From assembly GCA_914767885.1 (NCBI GenBank), contig CAJZBQ010000035.1:186001-250000 (forward strand): a DNA stretch of 64,000 nt, read 5' to 3'. The stretch is from Blepharisma stoltei (Eukaryota; Ciliophora; Heterotrichea; Heterotrichida; Blepharismidae). Position 1 is the first letter of the stretch. Each line of letters starts with the position of its first letter. A program made the translations under genes and the position numbers. The notes under the pieces are model-generated. The model was not told the DNA's origin, made no database searches, and saw only the letters and a program-made list of their open reading frames with translations. Shown piece by piece: positions 38,761 through 48,630 of the stretch.

Positions 38761-40176
38761 ATGAATGGAGATATAATTATTAGAGCTATGTCTCATTACC
38801 TTTTCCTAGCTCTCCCACTATTAGTTTCCTGCTCTACAATATTTGTTGTAGAGGTCAGCAGACATGGAGCAAGAACACCAGTGAGTTTTCAGCCTTGGGA
38901 TAATGACGGAAGATGGTCTACCTATCAGCCAGGCGAGTTAACCCCTGAAGGGATGAGACAGCATTATCTTATAGGCGCAGAATTACGAAACAGGTATATT
39001 GTCGAAACCCAGCTGCTCAATGAAACGTTTTACCAGCCTCAAATTAATGCTTACTCGACTGATGTCCATAGAACCCTTCAAAGTGCTGAGTCCCAAATGA
39101 TGGGATTATACCCACCATCTACAGGCCCAAATCTTCGAGTTCCACAATTAGAAGAAACAGCAGTCCCTCCAATTGAAGTTTATAATGAAACTGAAATAAT
39201 ACAAGAATTAGGCCAATCTGCGCTGCCAAATAACACCCAAGTAGTTCCTGTGCATACAGACAGCTCAGATAGAGAGTATTTATTACTAGCTGACGACACC
39301 TGTGAAAGATATAGGTACCTTGTGAAGCTTAGAAAGAACAGCACAGACGTGCTAAACCTAAAATCTGAATCTGCAGGGATTTATCAGACCATTATGGCTT
39401 ATTTTAAAGTAAGCTTAGATGAGGCAGAAAGCATGTTTTCTGATATAGTAGACAGCTTAAGGTGTAATAATTGGTATGGCTTTACAGTCCCTGCTGTATT
39501 TGGCGAGTCATTTTTTACTCAAGCTAACCTATTAGACGACCAGCTGAATCAGCTTGTCTCTTATGTCCCTGATTTATTATCAAGATATGCAGGAAGCGAT
39601 TTTCTTTCAAATTTGTCATATCTTCTCAATAACGCCAAAAATCAAGCCAACAACCTAAAATTCCAATTTTATTCAGCCCATGATGATACTCTTTTAAATA
39701 TTTTATCAGCGCTTCAATTGGGGAATCTATTGCAGCCAACATTTGCGTCAACCTTGATTTTTGAATTAATTCAAGATGATAATAATGCTGGCATTTATAA
39801 TGTGACGCTAACTTATAATGATGTGCTTCAAGTGGTCGGAAACTGTCCTGGGACGTCGTGTCCTTTGGAAACCTTTTTAGAGTTTATTAATGCAAGAGCT
39901 TTTCCGAATATCACTGAGGCGTGCATGATGAATTACGATAATGTTAATTGGGGAAGCTTAACGAAAACTGATACAAAATCGTCAGGCAGCAGCGGTCTGG
40001 AGTGGTATTGGTGGCTTATTATAGCAATAGGCATTTTAGCCTGCACCTGCATTGCAGTCTTAACTGCTTTCTATATCATCAAAAAAAGAAAAAAATCAAA
40101 CAAATCAGCATACGGAGATCTAGATTTCGTTGAGTCTAAAGGTGAAAATCTAGATTTCGTAGAGTCTAAAGCTTAA
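38761..40176 (+). CDS. Histidine acid phosphatase (copy 2, intact)
   Basis: 471 aa without inserts. Starts MNGDIIIRAMSHYLFLALPL; signal peptide from the second Met is likely. RHG-motif VVEVSRHGARTPVSF and catalytic YSAHDDTLLNIL are present. Cys pairs (NCPGTSCPLE, ACMMNYD) fit disulfides. C-terminal membrane helix WWLIIAIGILACTCIAVLTA, then tail KKRKKSNKS and a twice-repeated ENLDFVESK-type motif. Same family as lysosomal/prostatic acid phosphatase. Lies 183 bp after copy 1, sharing long near-identical stretches such as NARAFPNIT, which marks a recent tandem duplication. Confidence 0.92.
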   Translation: MNGDIIIRAMSHYLFLALPLLVSCSTIFVVEVSRHGARTPVSFQPWDNDGRWSTYQPGELTPEGMRQHYLIGAELRNRYIVETQLLNETFYQPQINAYSTDVHRTLQSAESQMMGLYPPSTGPNLRVPQLEETAVPPIEVYNETEIIQELGQSALPNNTQVVPVHTDSSDREYLLLADDTCERYRYLVKLRKNSTDVLNLKSESAGIYQTIMAYFKVSLDEAESMFSDIVDSLRCNNWYGFTVPAVFGESFFTQANLLDDQLNQLVSYVPDLLSRYAGSDFLSNLSYLLNNAKNQANNLKFQFYSAHDDTLLNILSALQLGNLLQPTFASTLIFELIQDDNNAGIYNVTLTYNDVLQVVGNCPGTSCPLETFLEFINARAFPNITEACMMNYDNVNWGSLTKTDTKSSGSSGLEWYWWLIIAIGILACTCIAVLTAFYIIKKRKKSNKSAYGDLDFVESKGENLDFVESKA

Positions 40177-40199
40177 TTATTTTTTAATTCTTTATAAAA

Positions 40200-41876
40200 A
40201 TGTCTAGAGGACACATCAATCCTAATTTTCCAAGAGAAAATACTCAAAAATCCTCATATGAAGAAGATGGGTCATCTGGCCACAAAAGGCAAAAAACTTC
40301 AGAGCCAAACCTTAACAAAGAAGAAGAAGCTCGCAATCATTACCGAGACAGACGAGATATCCCAGCCACTGTAAGCAAAATCGAAGGCTTACGAAAATTC
40401 AATAACTGAATTAAAAGTGTCCTTATAAATGAATACACAAGACAAGGATTTACTGTCTTAGATATGTGCTGTGGAAGAGGAGGAGATCTCTTGAAATTTA
40501 ATTCTGCCAAAATCGCGTTCTATGTTGGCATTGACTTAAGCCATGAAAGCGTCGAAAAGGCTAAAGAAAGATTTGATTCTATAAGTCCAAAGCCAAAATT
40601 CGAAGCTTTGCTAATATCAGGCAGCTCTTGTGACCCAGACTATACAATTTCACAAGTCGTAAATCAGCATTATGACTTAGAATATGACCTTGTCAGCTGC
40701 CAGTTTGCATTTCATTATATATGGGACTCTGAAGACAGCGTCAGGAGGTTCCTGTATAATGTTTCCGAAAAACTTAAGCCAGGAGCTGTCTTTATTAGCA
40801 CCATTCCAGACGCAAATGTCGTTGTAAAAAAGTTGAAAACACAAAGCGAAAATTTTATATTTGGAAATCAGTATTATTCAATTAAATTTGACATCTTGAT
40901 TAGTCTATGCATGTTTAAGGTCCATAGATTGCTCGACAGCAGTTACCTCCAACATCGATCTGCGGCGAATTTTGCCTATTTTTGTTTGGGCACGCCAAAG
41001 GTGTGGCCACATCAGGCTTAAATCACCAAAAGAGAACGCCAGCCCTGAAGTTTGGGCTTCGACAACTCTCCTTTGAGCTCAGGCACTTACTTGGGCCCGA
41101 TCGGCACCCTAAAAGTCCCAGTATCCACTGCCTGGGATAAGTGGTACTGAAAATTCGATTCTCTAAGGTCAGGAGTCGTTAGGAAAAATCACCCTGCTCT
41201 TGTTTCACTAATATAGCTGGGATAATTTCACCAAACCTCATTATTAAATATGCAAGAAATGAGCGACGCCATATATTATAGAGGTTTCCTCTATATAGCG
41301 CTGAAAGCGCATACATTTTCCCAGGAGCTTTCCAAGTTCGTCGGACCAAATCGCTTTTTGGTCCGACCAAGGCATTGATTTGGTGCAACCAACCGATAAA
41401 TTCCGATCAGAATTTATCGGCCTTACAGCGCCAAACATAGGAAACTTCTATAATTATATTTTGACACTGATCAATTCCCTAAAAGTAAAGGAGAATTTGG
41501 CTTAAAATATGGTTTTTATTTAGAAGACAGCGTTGGGGAGTCTATTGTTAGACAAGAAGGGACTGAAATAGTATATGTCTCTGAGTATTTAGTAATTATG
41601 GACAAGCTTGAAGAAATAGCCGAAGAATACGATTTAGAGCTTGTCTGCAAAAGAAATTTCCATTATTTTTATGATGAATATAAAGAAAAGTACAACTGGC
41701 TGTTAAAGAAATACTTAAAATCTGTATCAATTGATGAGGATCAGTGGGACATCGCTTATCTCTATATGGTCATTGTGTTTAAAAAGAAAGGTGAATTTAA
41801 ACCTCCCCCAAAGTTTTCTCATGCTGATGACACTCGTGCTACCATTGTAAAGATGAGGGATATTGATATAGACTAA
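40200..41876 (+). CDS. RNMT: mRNA cap guanine-N7 methyltransferase
   Basis: 367 aa after removing a 573-bp insert. Lys/Ser-rich N-terminus from MSRGHINPNFPRENTQKSSY, then RRDIPATVSKIEGLRKFNN-W-IKS (Trp from TGA near 40407), the SAM-binding motif VLDMCCGRGGDLLKF, YVGIDLSHESVEKAKERF, and VSCQFAFHYIW, the classic cap-methyltransferase aromatic motif. After the insert: KGEFGLKYGFYLEDSVGE, VSEYLVIMDKLEEIAEEYDL and NWLLKKYLKSV. It methylates the cap guanine in the nucleus. Both halves are in the same reading phase, and the join KFDTDQF is inferred from homology, as the insert has no usable TA pair. Confidence 0.92.
40890..41462. mobile_element. SINE-like insert (with nested hairpin) in cap methyltransferase gene
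   Basis: 573 bp between imperfect direct repeats AATTAAATTTGACA and AATTATATTTTGACA. Contains GGGCTTCGAC and TTGGGCCCGATCGG, weakly like family S2. None of the nearby TA pairs restores the frame, whereas removal of exactly one repeat plus insert does. Confidence 0.75.
41273..41453. mobile_element. Nested hairpin element, about 181 bp
   Basis: Inverted ends TTATAGAGGTTTCCT / AGGAAACTTCTATAA, with internal palindromes around AGCGCTGAAAGCGC and CCGATAAATTCCGATC. Lies in the 3' part of the SINE-like insert, so it arrived later. Confidence 0.75.
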
Positions 41877-42072
41877 TAAAATCTTTATAATAGTTTACTA
41901 TAGTGCCTTGCATATTGTTTCATCTGTTGTTTCCATAGAGCTCAGAAAAGAATATATAATAAATATAATAGATTTTTTTCTCAAGATATGAAAAGTCAAT
42001 TATAAGCAAAATTCATCAACAGAATTTAAGCTGATCTCTTATTGCAGATTTAAAAACTTATAATTACTAGTT

Positions 42073-42489
42073 TTAAGGCGAGTAGACTGGGATTACATCA
42101 ATCACAGCACCCTGTGACACCTTATACTGGTTCAACAGAAATTTGTCCTCAAGCACTTTTCCGTCTAAAACCATGTGGATGTCATCTAATCCCATAATTG
42201 CTTTAGCTTTGGTCCTCAGTGTACTGACCCTTTCTCCAGCGACGATTTGCACTTCTTCTTTTCTCCCATCAAATCCTTCAAAATACATGATCAATAACTC
42301 ATTCGCATTCACTTCTTCGTTTTTTTCGTATTTGCATATATAAGCAGAGGTATTCCCATCAGCGTGCAAAATCTCTACATTGCTAGCATCTAATTGGTGT
42401 GTATCTTTTAGCGATAATTTTTTTACTTTTTCAGCTTTTGTCGTAGGGCCTTGCGTCTTTTTGGTTAAGACTTTCAAACAGTTTCCCAT
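42073..42489 (-). CDS. Ubiquitin-like-domain protein with myristoylation start
   Basis: 138 aa. MGNCLKVLTKK at the start is a strong N-myristoylation plus palmitoylation signal. Residues ~60-138 form a ubiquitin-like fold: LLIMYFEGFDGRKEEVQIVA, VSTLRTKAKAIMGLDDIHMV, LDGKVLEDKFLLNQYKVSQG then AVIDVIPVYSP. It lacks a terminal Gly-Gly, so it is not a conjugable modifier but more likely a membrane-tethered adaptor. No inserts. It ends the tail-to-tail region after the cap methyltransferase and lies just downstream of the Ca2+ ATPase. Confidence 0.75.
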   Translation of the reverse strand: MGNCLKVLTKKTQGPTTKAEKVKKLSLKDTHQLDASNVEILHADGNTSAYICKYEKNEEVNANELLIMYFEGFDGRKEEVQIVAGERVSTLRTKAKAIMGLDDIHMVLDGKVLEDKFLLNQYKVSQGAVIDVIPVYSP

Positions 42490-42510
42490 ATTTTTAACTA
42501 ATGATAATTA

Positions 42511-45500
42511 TTATTTATCTTTTTTGTGAATAACTTGGCTACGTCTGCTTCTGACTCTGCCGAAAAATTTGAGACACTCGTCAATCAGGACTACTGGCGT
42601 TGAGAAAATCATGACTAAAATCCACTCTTGAGATGTCAATGGGACAATTCCGAAAACTTCGTTTAAGAAAGGAACGTAAAGGATTAAGCAGTGTAAGACA
42701 ATTGACCCAGAAATTGCAAGTAAAAGCCAAGGATTCACCCATGGAGGCATGTGGATGAGGGAAGTGTCTTCTGAAAGAGCGTTGAGGGAGTTAAGCATTT
42801 CTATGACCACAAGGACTGTTAAAGATAGAGTGCTAGCTTTGGTTTTGCCTTCAGTGAAATATAAGCATGGGTGGTGGGACAGGTCAAGCCCGTTCCAGTC
42901 AGGAAGTGAAAAATCTTTCCAGCCAGGACACTCTGACCAGTTTGAAATTTGAGAATAAGCGACTAGTGGATGAGAGTCGCCACCATCGAAGTATAAATAC
43001 CAGTACACAAAGATCCCAACTGTAGCTGCACCTACATAAGTACCAATTACGAAATATCTGATATAAACCCAGTTGCTGATCAAAGGCTCGTCATGTCTTC
43101 TTGGCGGCTTTTTCATGATGTCAAGATCAGGTGGGTTAAATCCTAAAGCGGTAGCTGGAGGCCCATCAGTGACTAAGTTTACCCACAATAGTTGAACTGA
43201 AGTAAAACCTTCAGGAAGTCCAAGCATAGCAGTCAGGAAAATGCTTACAACTTCTCCAATATTTGAGGAGATCAGATACCTGATAAAGGCTTTTGTGTTG
43301 TTATAAATGGACCTACCTTCTTCAACAGCTGCGACGATTGTTGAAAACTTGTCGTCAGCTAAAATCATGTCGGATGCCCTTTTAGCAACTTCTGTGCCAG
43401 CTATGCCCATAGCGACTCCAATGTTGGCTTCTTGTAAAGCTGGGGCATCGTTGACTCCATCTCCAGTCATAGCGACAACTTCTCTTGAGCTTTTAAGTAA
43501 TTGCACAAGCTTTTTCTTGTGTCTTGGCTCGGTTCTGCTGAAAATGCAGGCATCGGCGTCTTGAAGAGCTTTGGAGAGCTCGCTTTCTGGCATTTTGTTG
43601 AGGTCAATTCCAGTCAAACTGACGGTGTTTCCTGTGGTGATGCCGATATTGTCTGCGACTGCTTCGGCTGTAAGTTTGTTATCGCCAGTAATCATGAAAA
43701 CTTTGATTCCAGCCTGCTTGCACAGAGCAATTGATTCTTTGACTTCTGGACGTGGAGGATCTTTCATGCCCATAACTCCTAAAAATATTAGATTTTGTTC
43801 GAACCCTAACTCATTAGCAGGAATAAAATCTGATGGCGATGGAAAATGAATTCCAGGAGCAATCCCTATGGAGTTGGTAGGTTCTGTCCTGGTGAAGTTG
43901 GAAATAGTGCCTCTGTCACTTTTGATGTAGGTCTTCTGGTTTGGGGATCTGCTGAAGAGGAAAGTTTGTTTTTACCCTGGAAGTTTTCTCTGTCCCTGCC
44001 AAGAAGGGCTAGTAAGGCTAGTGGCCTATCCGCTTATGGCCTTATATCACTTAACTTAACTCATCTGTAATAGTTCACTTATTATCCGCTGCCAGCCATT
44101 TGATAGGAATTTTTTTCTCGCGTGACATTTGCTCGATTTTTTGGTTTACCTTTTTATCGATAATTGCTTCGAAAAAAATACTTAAAAATTCTATCCAATT
44201 ATCACGTGTAAAAAAAATTTAACTAAAAGTTCCTAAATAAATGCCACCAAGAAAAATACTCTCATCAAATGGTACGGAACCTTATTATCCTATTAAAATA
44301 AAAAATGTCTAACTATATTTTTGACCAAAAGTGTAAGAAATTTTCATAGTCTTCTAATAGATGATGTGCAGGATGGTTTTCTCCATTATAATCAGTGAGT
44401 TCACGGCAATCATCAGTATATGCAAAAGCAATGCATCTTAAAGCTTGCTTGCTCATGCCAACTACTCTTTCCAAAGCATCTTGCTTCATGCTTTGAGTCA
44501 TCTGAGCAACTCCATTTGACAAATGAATCCTTGAGCATCTCTCTATGATGCTTTCTGGGGCACCTTTTACATAAAGAATATTTCTACCAGTGTTTTTCTG
44601 ATTGCAAAGTGAGCTCATGCTTTTTCTTTCTCTAGTAAATTCAAGAGTGACTAATTTTTTAAACTCATTTCCTATCACATGCTCCGAATAATACCCAGCT
44701 TTTTTAAATGAATTATCAGTTTTCCCTATTTTTTCAACTGCAATACGAATAGCAGCTTCAGTGGCCATACCAATAATTTTATATTGGACTCCGTCAGATT
44801 CAATTTTAGAGTCATTACAAAGAGAAGCTGACAGTAAAAATTGTCTAAAAGAGTCATTGAAATAGTCTGGAGAAAGACCTTCAGCTTTTCCGTCAACTTT
44901 AAATCCGTTTCCAGAAACTGAAAAAGCTTTGTAACCTTCATTGAGTCTGTCAGGGATAAAGAAATCAGTCACAGTCATTTCATTTGTAGTCAAAGTTCCT
45001 GTTTTGTCACTGCAAATGACTGATGTACACCCTAAAGTTTCCACACTTGGGAGTCTTCTTACAATTGCGTTTCTCTGAGCCATTCTTCTGGTTCCGAGTG
45101 CTAAACAAGTGGTAATTACAGCAGGAAGCCCTTCAGGGACTGCAGCTACAGCTAGTGCAATTGCAATTTTGAAGTAATAGATAGCTCCTCTAATAGGAGT
45201 CCCATGAGCCTCATCGAAAAAGTTTCTGAAATTCATAATCCACACCAGTGCACAGATACCGAAAATTACTTTTGCTAATAAATTCCCGAATTCGTCTAAT
45301 TTTTCTTGTAGAGGGGTTCTTTCTTCATTGGCTTCAGTAACTTCTTTTTGCATTTTTCCGATTTCGGTTGTCATGCCAATTTCGACGACGACTCCAAGGG
45401 CACTTCCAGCAGCAATGGTGGAGGATGAAAAAGCAATGTTGGTTTTGTCTTGTAAGACTACATCTCCATGGTCGAGAGGGCCTGGGTGCTTAGCAATATC

Positions 45501-46602
45501 CTTAGTTTCTCCTGTTAAATGTGACTGATTCACTCTGAAAGATGGTGTCAGCAATTTCAAAACTCTGACGTCAGCAGGGACTTTCGAGCCGACTGTCATC
45601 TCCACAATATCGCCAGGGATCACTTCTCTTGCAAGGACAGTGCTCCAAGTGCCGCTTCTAACTTCCCCCTCTTGAGCGAACAACAAAATTGTTGTTCGCT
45701 CACAGAGCAGGCTAATTTTTTTTTTTTAAAAAAATTATATATAAATTTTATATTGCAATTTCCTGTAGATGGCGCTGTTTTGGCTTTGATTTTCCCACTG
45801 GGAAAATTTTTTGGTTTGACCAAACTATATGGTACTGGTCGAACCAAAAAAGTTTCCCAGTGGGAAAATCAAGGCCAAAATAGCGCTATCCATGGGAAAT
45901 TAGAATAGTAAAATTTTTTTTTTAGAAATTTAAAAAATCCCAATTAGTAAAAATTGGAAAGCAAATATTTGTTTAATTTGTAAAATTTATGTCAAGCTGT
46001 TTAAAATTAAACAGAATTAGCAGAGATTTCATTATAATAATTATCACTTATATATAAATATTTTTTTCATAAAAATTTTTTATATTAAATAAATTTTTGT
46101 TCACAGAGGTGGATTTTTAAGCAAAAATATGGATTATTCAAATGATTTTGCTAGTTTATGGATGGGGCGGGGCGGTAAGGACTTTTGCGTGCTCTGGCAT
46201 GAGGTCTTTTAAGGCTTCTAGCGCTGCTTCTGCATTTGATTCCTGCCAAACTCCAACTACGGCATTAGCGATCAGTATTAAAAGAATGACGATAGGTTCG
46301 ATATACCCAACAATCCCTGACTCGCCATCTAAGAAAGCGATGATGGTTGAGATAACTGCGGCTACCAAAAGAATAATAACCATGAGATCTGTAAACTGCT
46401 CAAACACCATTGCAAGCAGGCTCTTTGTTTCCGCCTTTTTTAATTCATTCCATCCATATCTTTGTCTCAGTTGATCAATCGAGTCTTCGCTGAGCCCTGA
46501 TTCTGTGTTCGTATTCAAGCTTTTTATCAACTCCACATCAGAAATTGTGTGCCAAGGTGTCTGGATTTTACCCAGCTCTTGCTTATCCACAGATTCTGTC
46601 AT
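42511..46602 (-). CDS. SERCA-type Ca2+-transporting P-type ATPase
   Basis: 1015 aa after removing inserts of 527 and 517 bp, the usual SERCA size. Start at the ATG at 46602 ([20 protein letters not shown]). It carries TM1-2, the actuator domain with HLTGET, the Ca2+-site helix [20 protein letters not shown], the phosphorylation motif [15 protein letters not shown], the nucleotide domain [19 protein letters not shown], the hinge [13 protein letters not shown], and the C-terminal helices with [18 protein letters not shown]. First insert: AKVL joins [20 protein letters not shown]; second: YENFL joins [19 protein letters not shown]. Pumps Ca2+ into the ER or alveolar sacs, using ATP. Confidence 0.96.
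43809..44335. other. IES, 527 bp, in SERCA gene, carrying a SINE fragment and an ORF remnant
   Basis: TA at 43807-43808 and 44334-44335; removal gives [19 protein letters not shown] in frame. Inside: an S1 SINE fragment (43850-44065), and on the minus strand a coding-like run [20 protein letters not shown] then [11 protein letters not shown]. Confidence 0.85.
43850..44065 (+). mobile_element. SINE family S1 fragment
   Basis: CCCTATGGAGTTGGTAGG..., aligned with the S1 core in 37625-38037 but ~200 bp shorter, ending CACTTAACTTAAC. Lies within the 527-bp IES. Confidence 0.7.
45661..46177. mobile_element. MITE family A copy, 517 bp, in SERCA gene
   Basis: Left end ACTTCCCCCTCTTGAGCGAA; degenerate right end GGATGGGGCGGGGCGG. 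TA at 45659-45660 and 46176-46177; removal restores [17 protein letters not shown] 142-bp hairpin is nested inside, which accounts for the extra length. Confidence 0.88.
45764..45905. mobile_element. Hairpin element nested in a MITE, about 142 bp
   Basis: Arms AATTTCCTGTAGATGGCGCT... and ...AGCGCTATCCATGGGAAATT, with inner arms GATTTTCCCACTGGGAAA facing each other across a short TATGGTAC-like centre. Related in its GGCGCT motif to 3647 and 27539. Confidence 0.85.
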
Positions 46603-47190
46603 ATTATACACGTGTTTAATTAAATTTGATCCGCACAACCTTAAATGGGGACTAGAAATTTCTTAAACAGAATTCGAAAAATCGATTTTGACGGAAAATC
46701 TTAGAGAAAATAGACATAGATGAACAAAAGGAAAATAAATAAAGGAAAAAAAATAGTTTAAAATATATGAATTTAATGAATCATTGAAAAGCAGCTCTTA
46801 TCAAAAAATTAACTAAAATGGAAATTTCTTACAGCTAAGGAAAATTTGACCTGCATAAAAGTCAGGACAATGATTTTGATTATTTTCGAATTCAAAAATT
46901 TAATAGGGCCTAGACTATGTCAAGGCTATTCTCTACAAGTTCAAGATCAGTATGAAGACTAATAAATAAAATTGGGAAAATGCGTAAGGTCTGCAGCAGT
47001 AGAGCTTTCAATAAAGGCAAATAATTAATATTTGTAGAATCGTTTATCTTTCCTTTTCATGACTATTTTCAAATTTCATATATAATTTCATATGTAGGTG
47101 TATTCTTCTCAAGAAATGAATTTTTGATTAGCCTTTGGAAATTTGCTGGAAAGTTTATTTTTAGCATATTTATTTATATAAAAAACTGCA
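46603..47190. promoter_or_regulatory. Divergent intergenic, SERCA / U-box-MIR
   Basis: 588 bp, AT-rich, between divergent genes. No ORF, repeat terminus or RNA gene recognised. Confidence 0.5.
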
Positions 47191-48042
47191 ATGATAACAG
47201 AATCAGGGCCACAAAATCCAAATAAAATAGAAATAGATGCTTTAAGATGCCCGATCTCTTATGAACTTATGACAGATCCAGTGATAACTCCTTATGGTCA
47301 CTGCTTTCAGCGCACAGGAATAGAAGATTGGCTGAAAACTCATAATTCATGCCCTTTAACAAATCAACCTTTATCAATAAATCAACTAATCCCTTGCTTT
47401 ACAGTCAAATCCGCTGTAGAAGAACTTCTCCGTCTACATCAGGCAGATATCTCTTCTTATGAAGAAGAAAAAAAAGAAATCTCAATGCCAATCCTCTATC
47501 TCCCTCAAGTATATATTACTTATGGAATCCCCATAAAGCTAAAGCACGTTAACACAAATAACATTTTGCACTCCCACCCAATTAATTACAGAAATGGCTC
47601 TCACCAACAAGAAGTTACCTGTTTTTTCCATAGAGATAACAACGACTGATGAATTATAAAGGGTCCAAATGGTAGAAATCGTTGAAATACTTATATTGGA
47701 ACACCAGTACAAAATTTATCAATAATAAGACTTGAGCATTTATTAACTGGCAGAAATCTTCATTCACATAATATAAAGACCAGCGAATCCAAGCAGCAAG
47801 AAGTCAGCTGTTATGGGCAATATGGAATAGGAGATGACAATGATAATTGAAGACTGGAAATTGAAAACGGCAAAGCAGGCGACCTTTTAGGGAAAAATTG
47901 CTATATAAGGTTAATCCATGTACAAACAGGGCAGGCCTTGCATTCACATGAAAATTTTAAAACAAAAAGTTCCCAGCAAGAAGTGACAGCACATGATGGC
48001 CGAGACACAAATGATCTTTGGGTCGTTGATGTAATCGCTTAA
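47191..48042 (+). CDS. U-box / MIR-domain fusion protein
   Basis: 283 aa. Residues ~17-85 are a U-box (IDALRCPISYELMTDPVITP, HCFQRTGIEDWLK, CPLTNQPL), the RING-like E2-binding fold of ubiquitin ligases. From ~100 on, three MIR repeats of the SDF2/protein-O-mannosyltransferase type follow: ITYGIPIKLKHVNTNNILHS with QQEVTCFFHRDNND, LLTGRNLHSHNIKTSESKQQ, and RLIHVQTGQALHSHENF with SSQQEVTAHDGRD. Four TGA codons are Trp at the positions where MIR repeats have conserved W (NDWWII, NRWNTYIG, NDNWRLEI). No signal peptide, so cytosolic. Ends 10 bp before the LITAF-domain gene. Confidence 0.88.
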
Positions 48043-48052
48043 TTAAATAATA

Positions 48053-48424
48053 ATGTCTAAAAGTGAGCCAAATAGCCCTTTATTGCGTGAAAGTGTCCAA
48101 ATCGCTCTTGATGGACGAGCGAGCTCGAATTATTCTCATTTAAGTCCAAAAAAAGAGTTCTTGCCAGCTACAATTTATATAGGAAACTACCCAAAAGAGT
48201 GAAGTTTTCATCCAGAAACTATCATATGCCCGTTTTGTCATAATAAAGTAGTGACTGAGCTTGTTTATAAAAGAGGGACTATGTCTTTGTTAGGGTGCTG
48301 TGGGCTGCTTTCAATAGGATGCATTCCTTGCTGCATTTTGCCATTGATCATGAAATCATGCAAAGATGGTTATCATTTATGTCCTAAATGTAGTAGAACA
48401 GTGGCTGTTGTGAGCGTACTATAA
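48053..48424 (+). CDS. LITAF-domain protein
   Basis: 123 aa; a TGA near 48199 is Trp (NYPKE-W-SFHPET). The LITAF domain runs from ICPFCHNKVVTELVYKRGTM over a hydrophobic stretch (LLGCCGLLSIGCIPCCILPL) to GYHLCPKCSRTVAVV: a CxxC knuckle, a membrane-dipping helix, and an HxCPxC knuckle that together bind one zinc. Monotopic proteins of late endosomes and lysosomes in animals. N-terminal ~50 residues are Ser/Pro-rich and lack a clear PPxY motif. Same strand as the U-box/MIR gene, 10 bp apart. Confidence 0.88.
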
Positions 48425-48630
48425 AGTAGCTGAAAACCAAAACTTTGGGCACAGAAGAAGTAAAACTGATATAATTAAAATTTTAAAGCTTAAGTTACTG
48501 AATATTTATACAGTTATACATATTGAAATAAATTTTTTTGATATGTTGTGGTTCTATTTGAATAGAGAATTTTTAATTTTAAATTTTTGATTATTTTCAA
48601 TTGGAAATACTTGCATTAAATATTTAGGAT

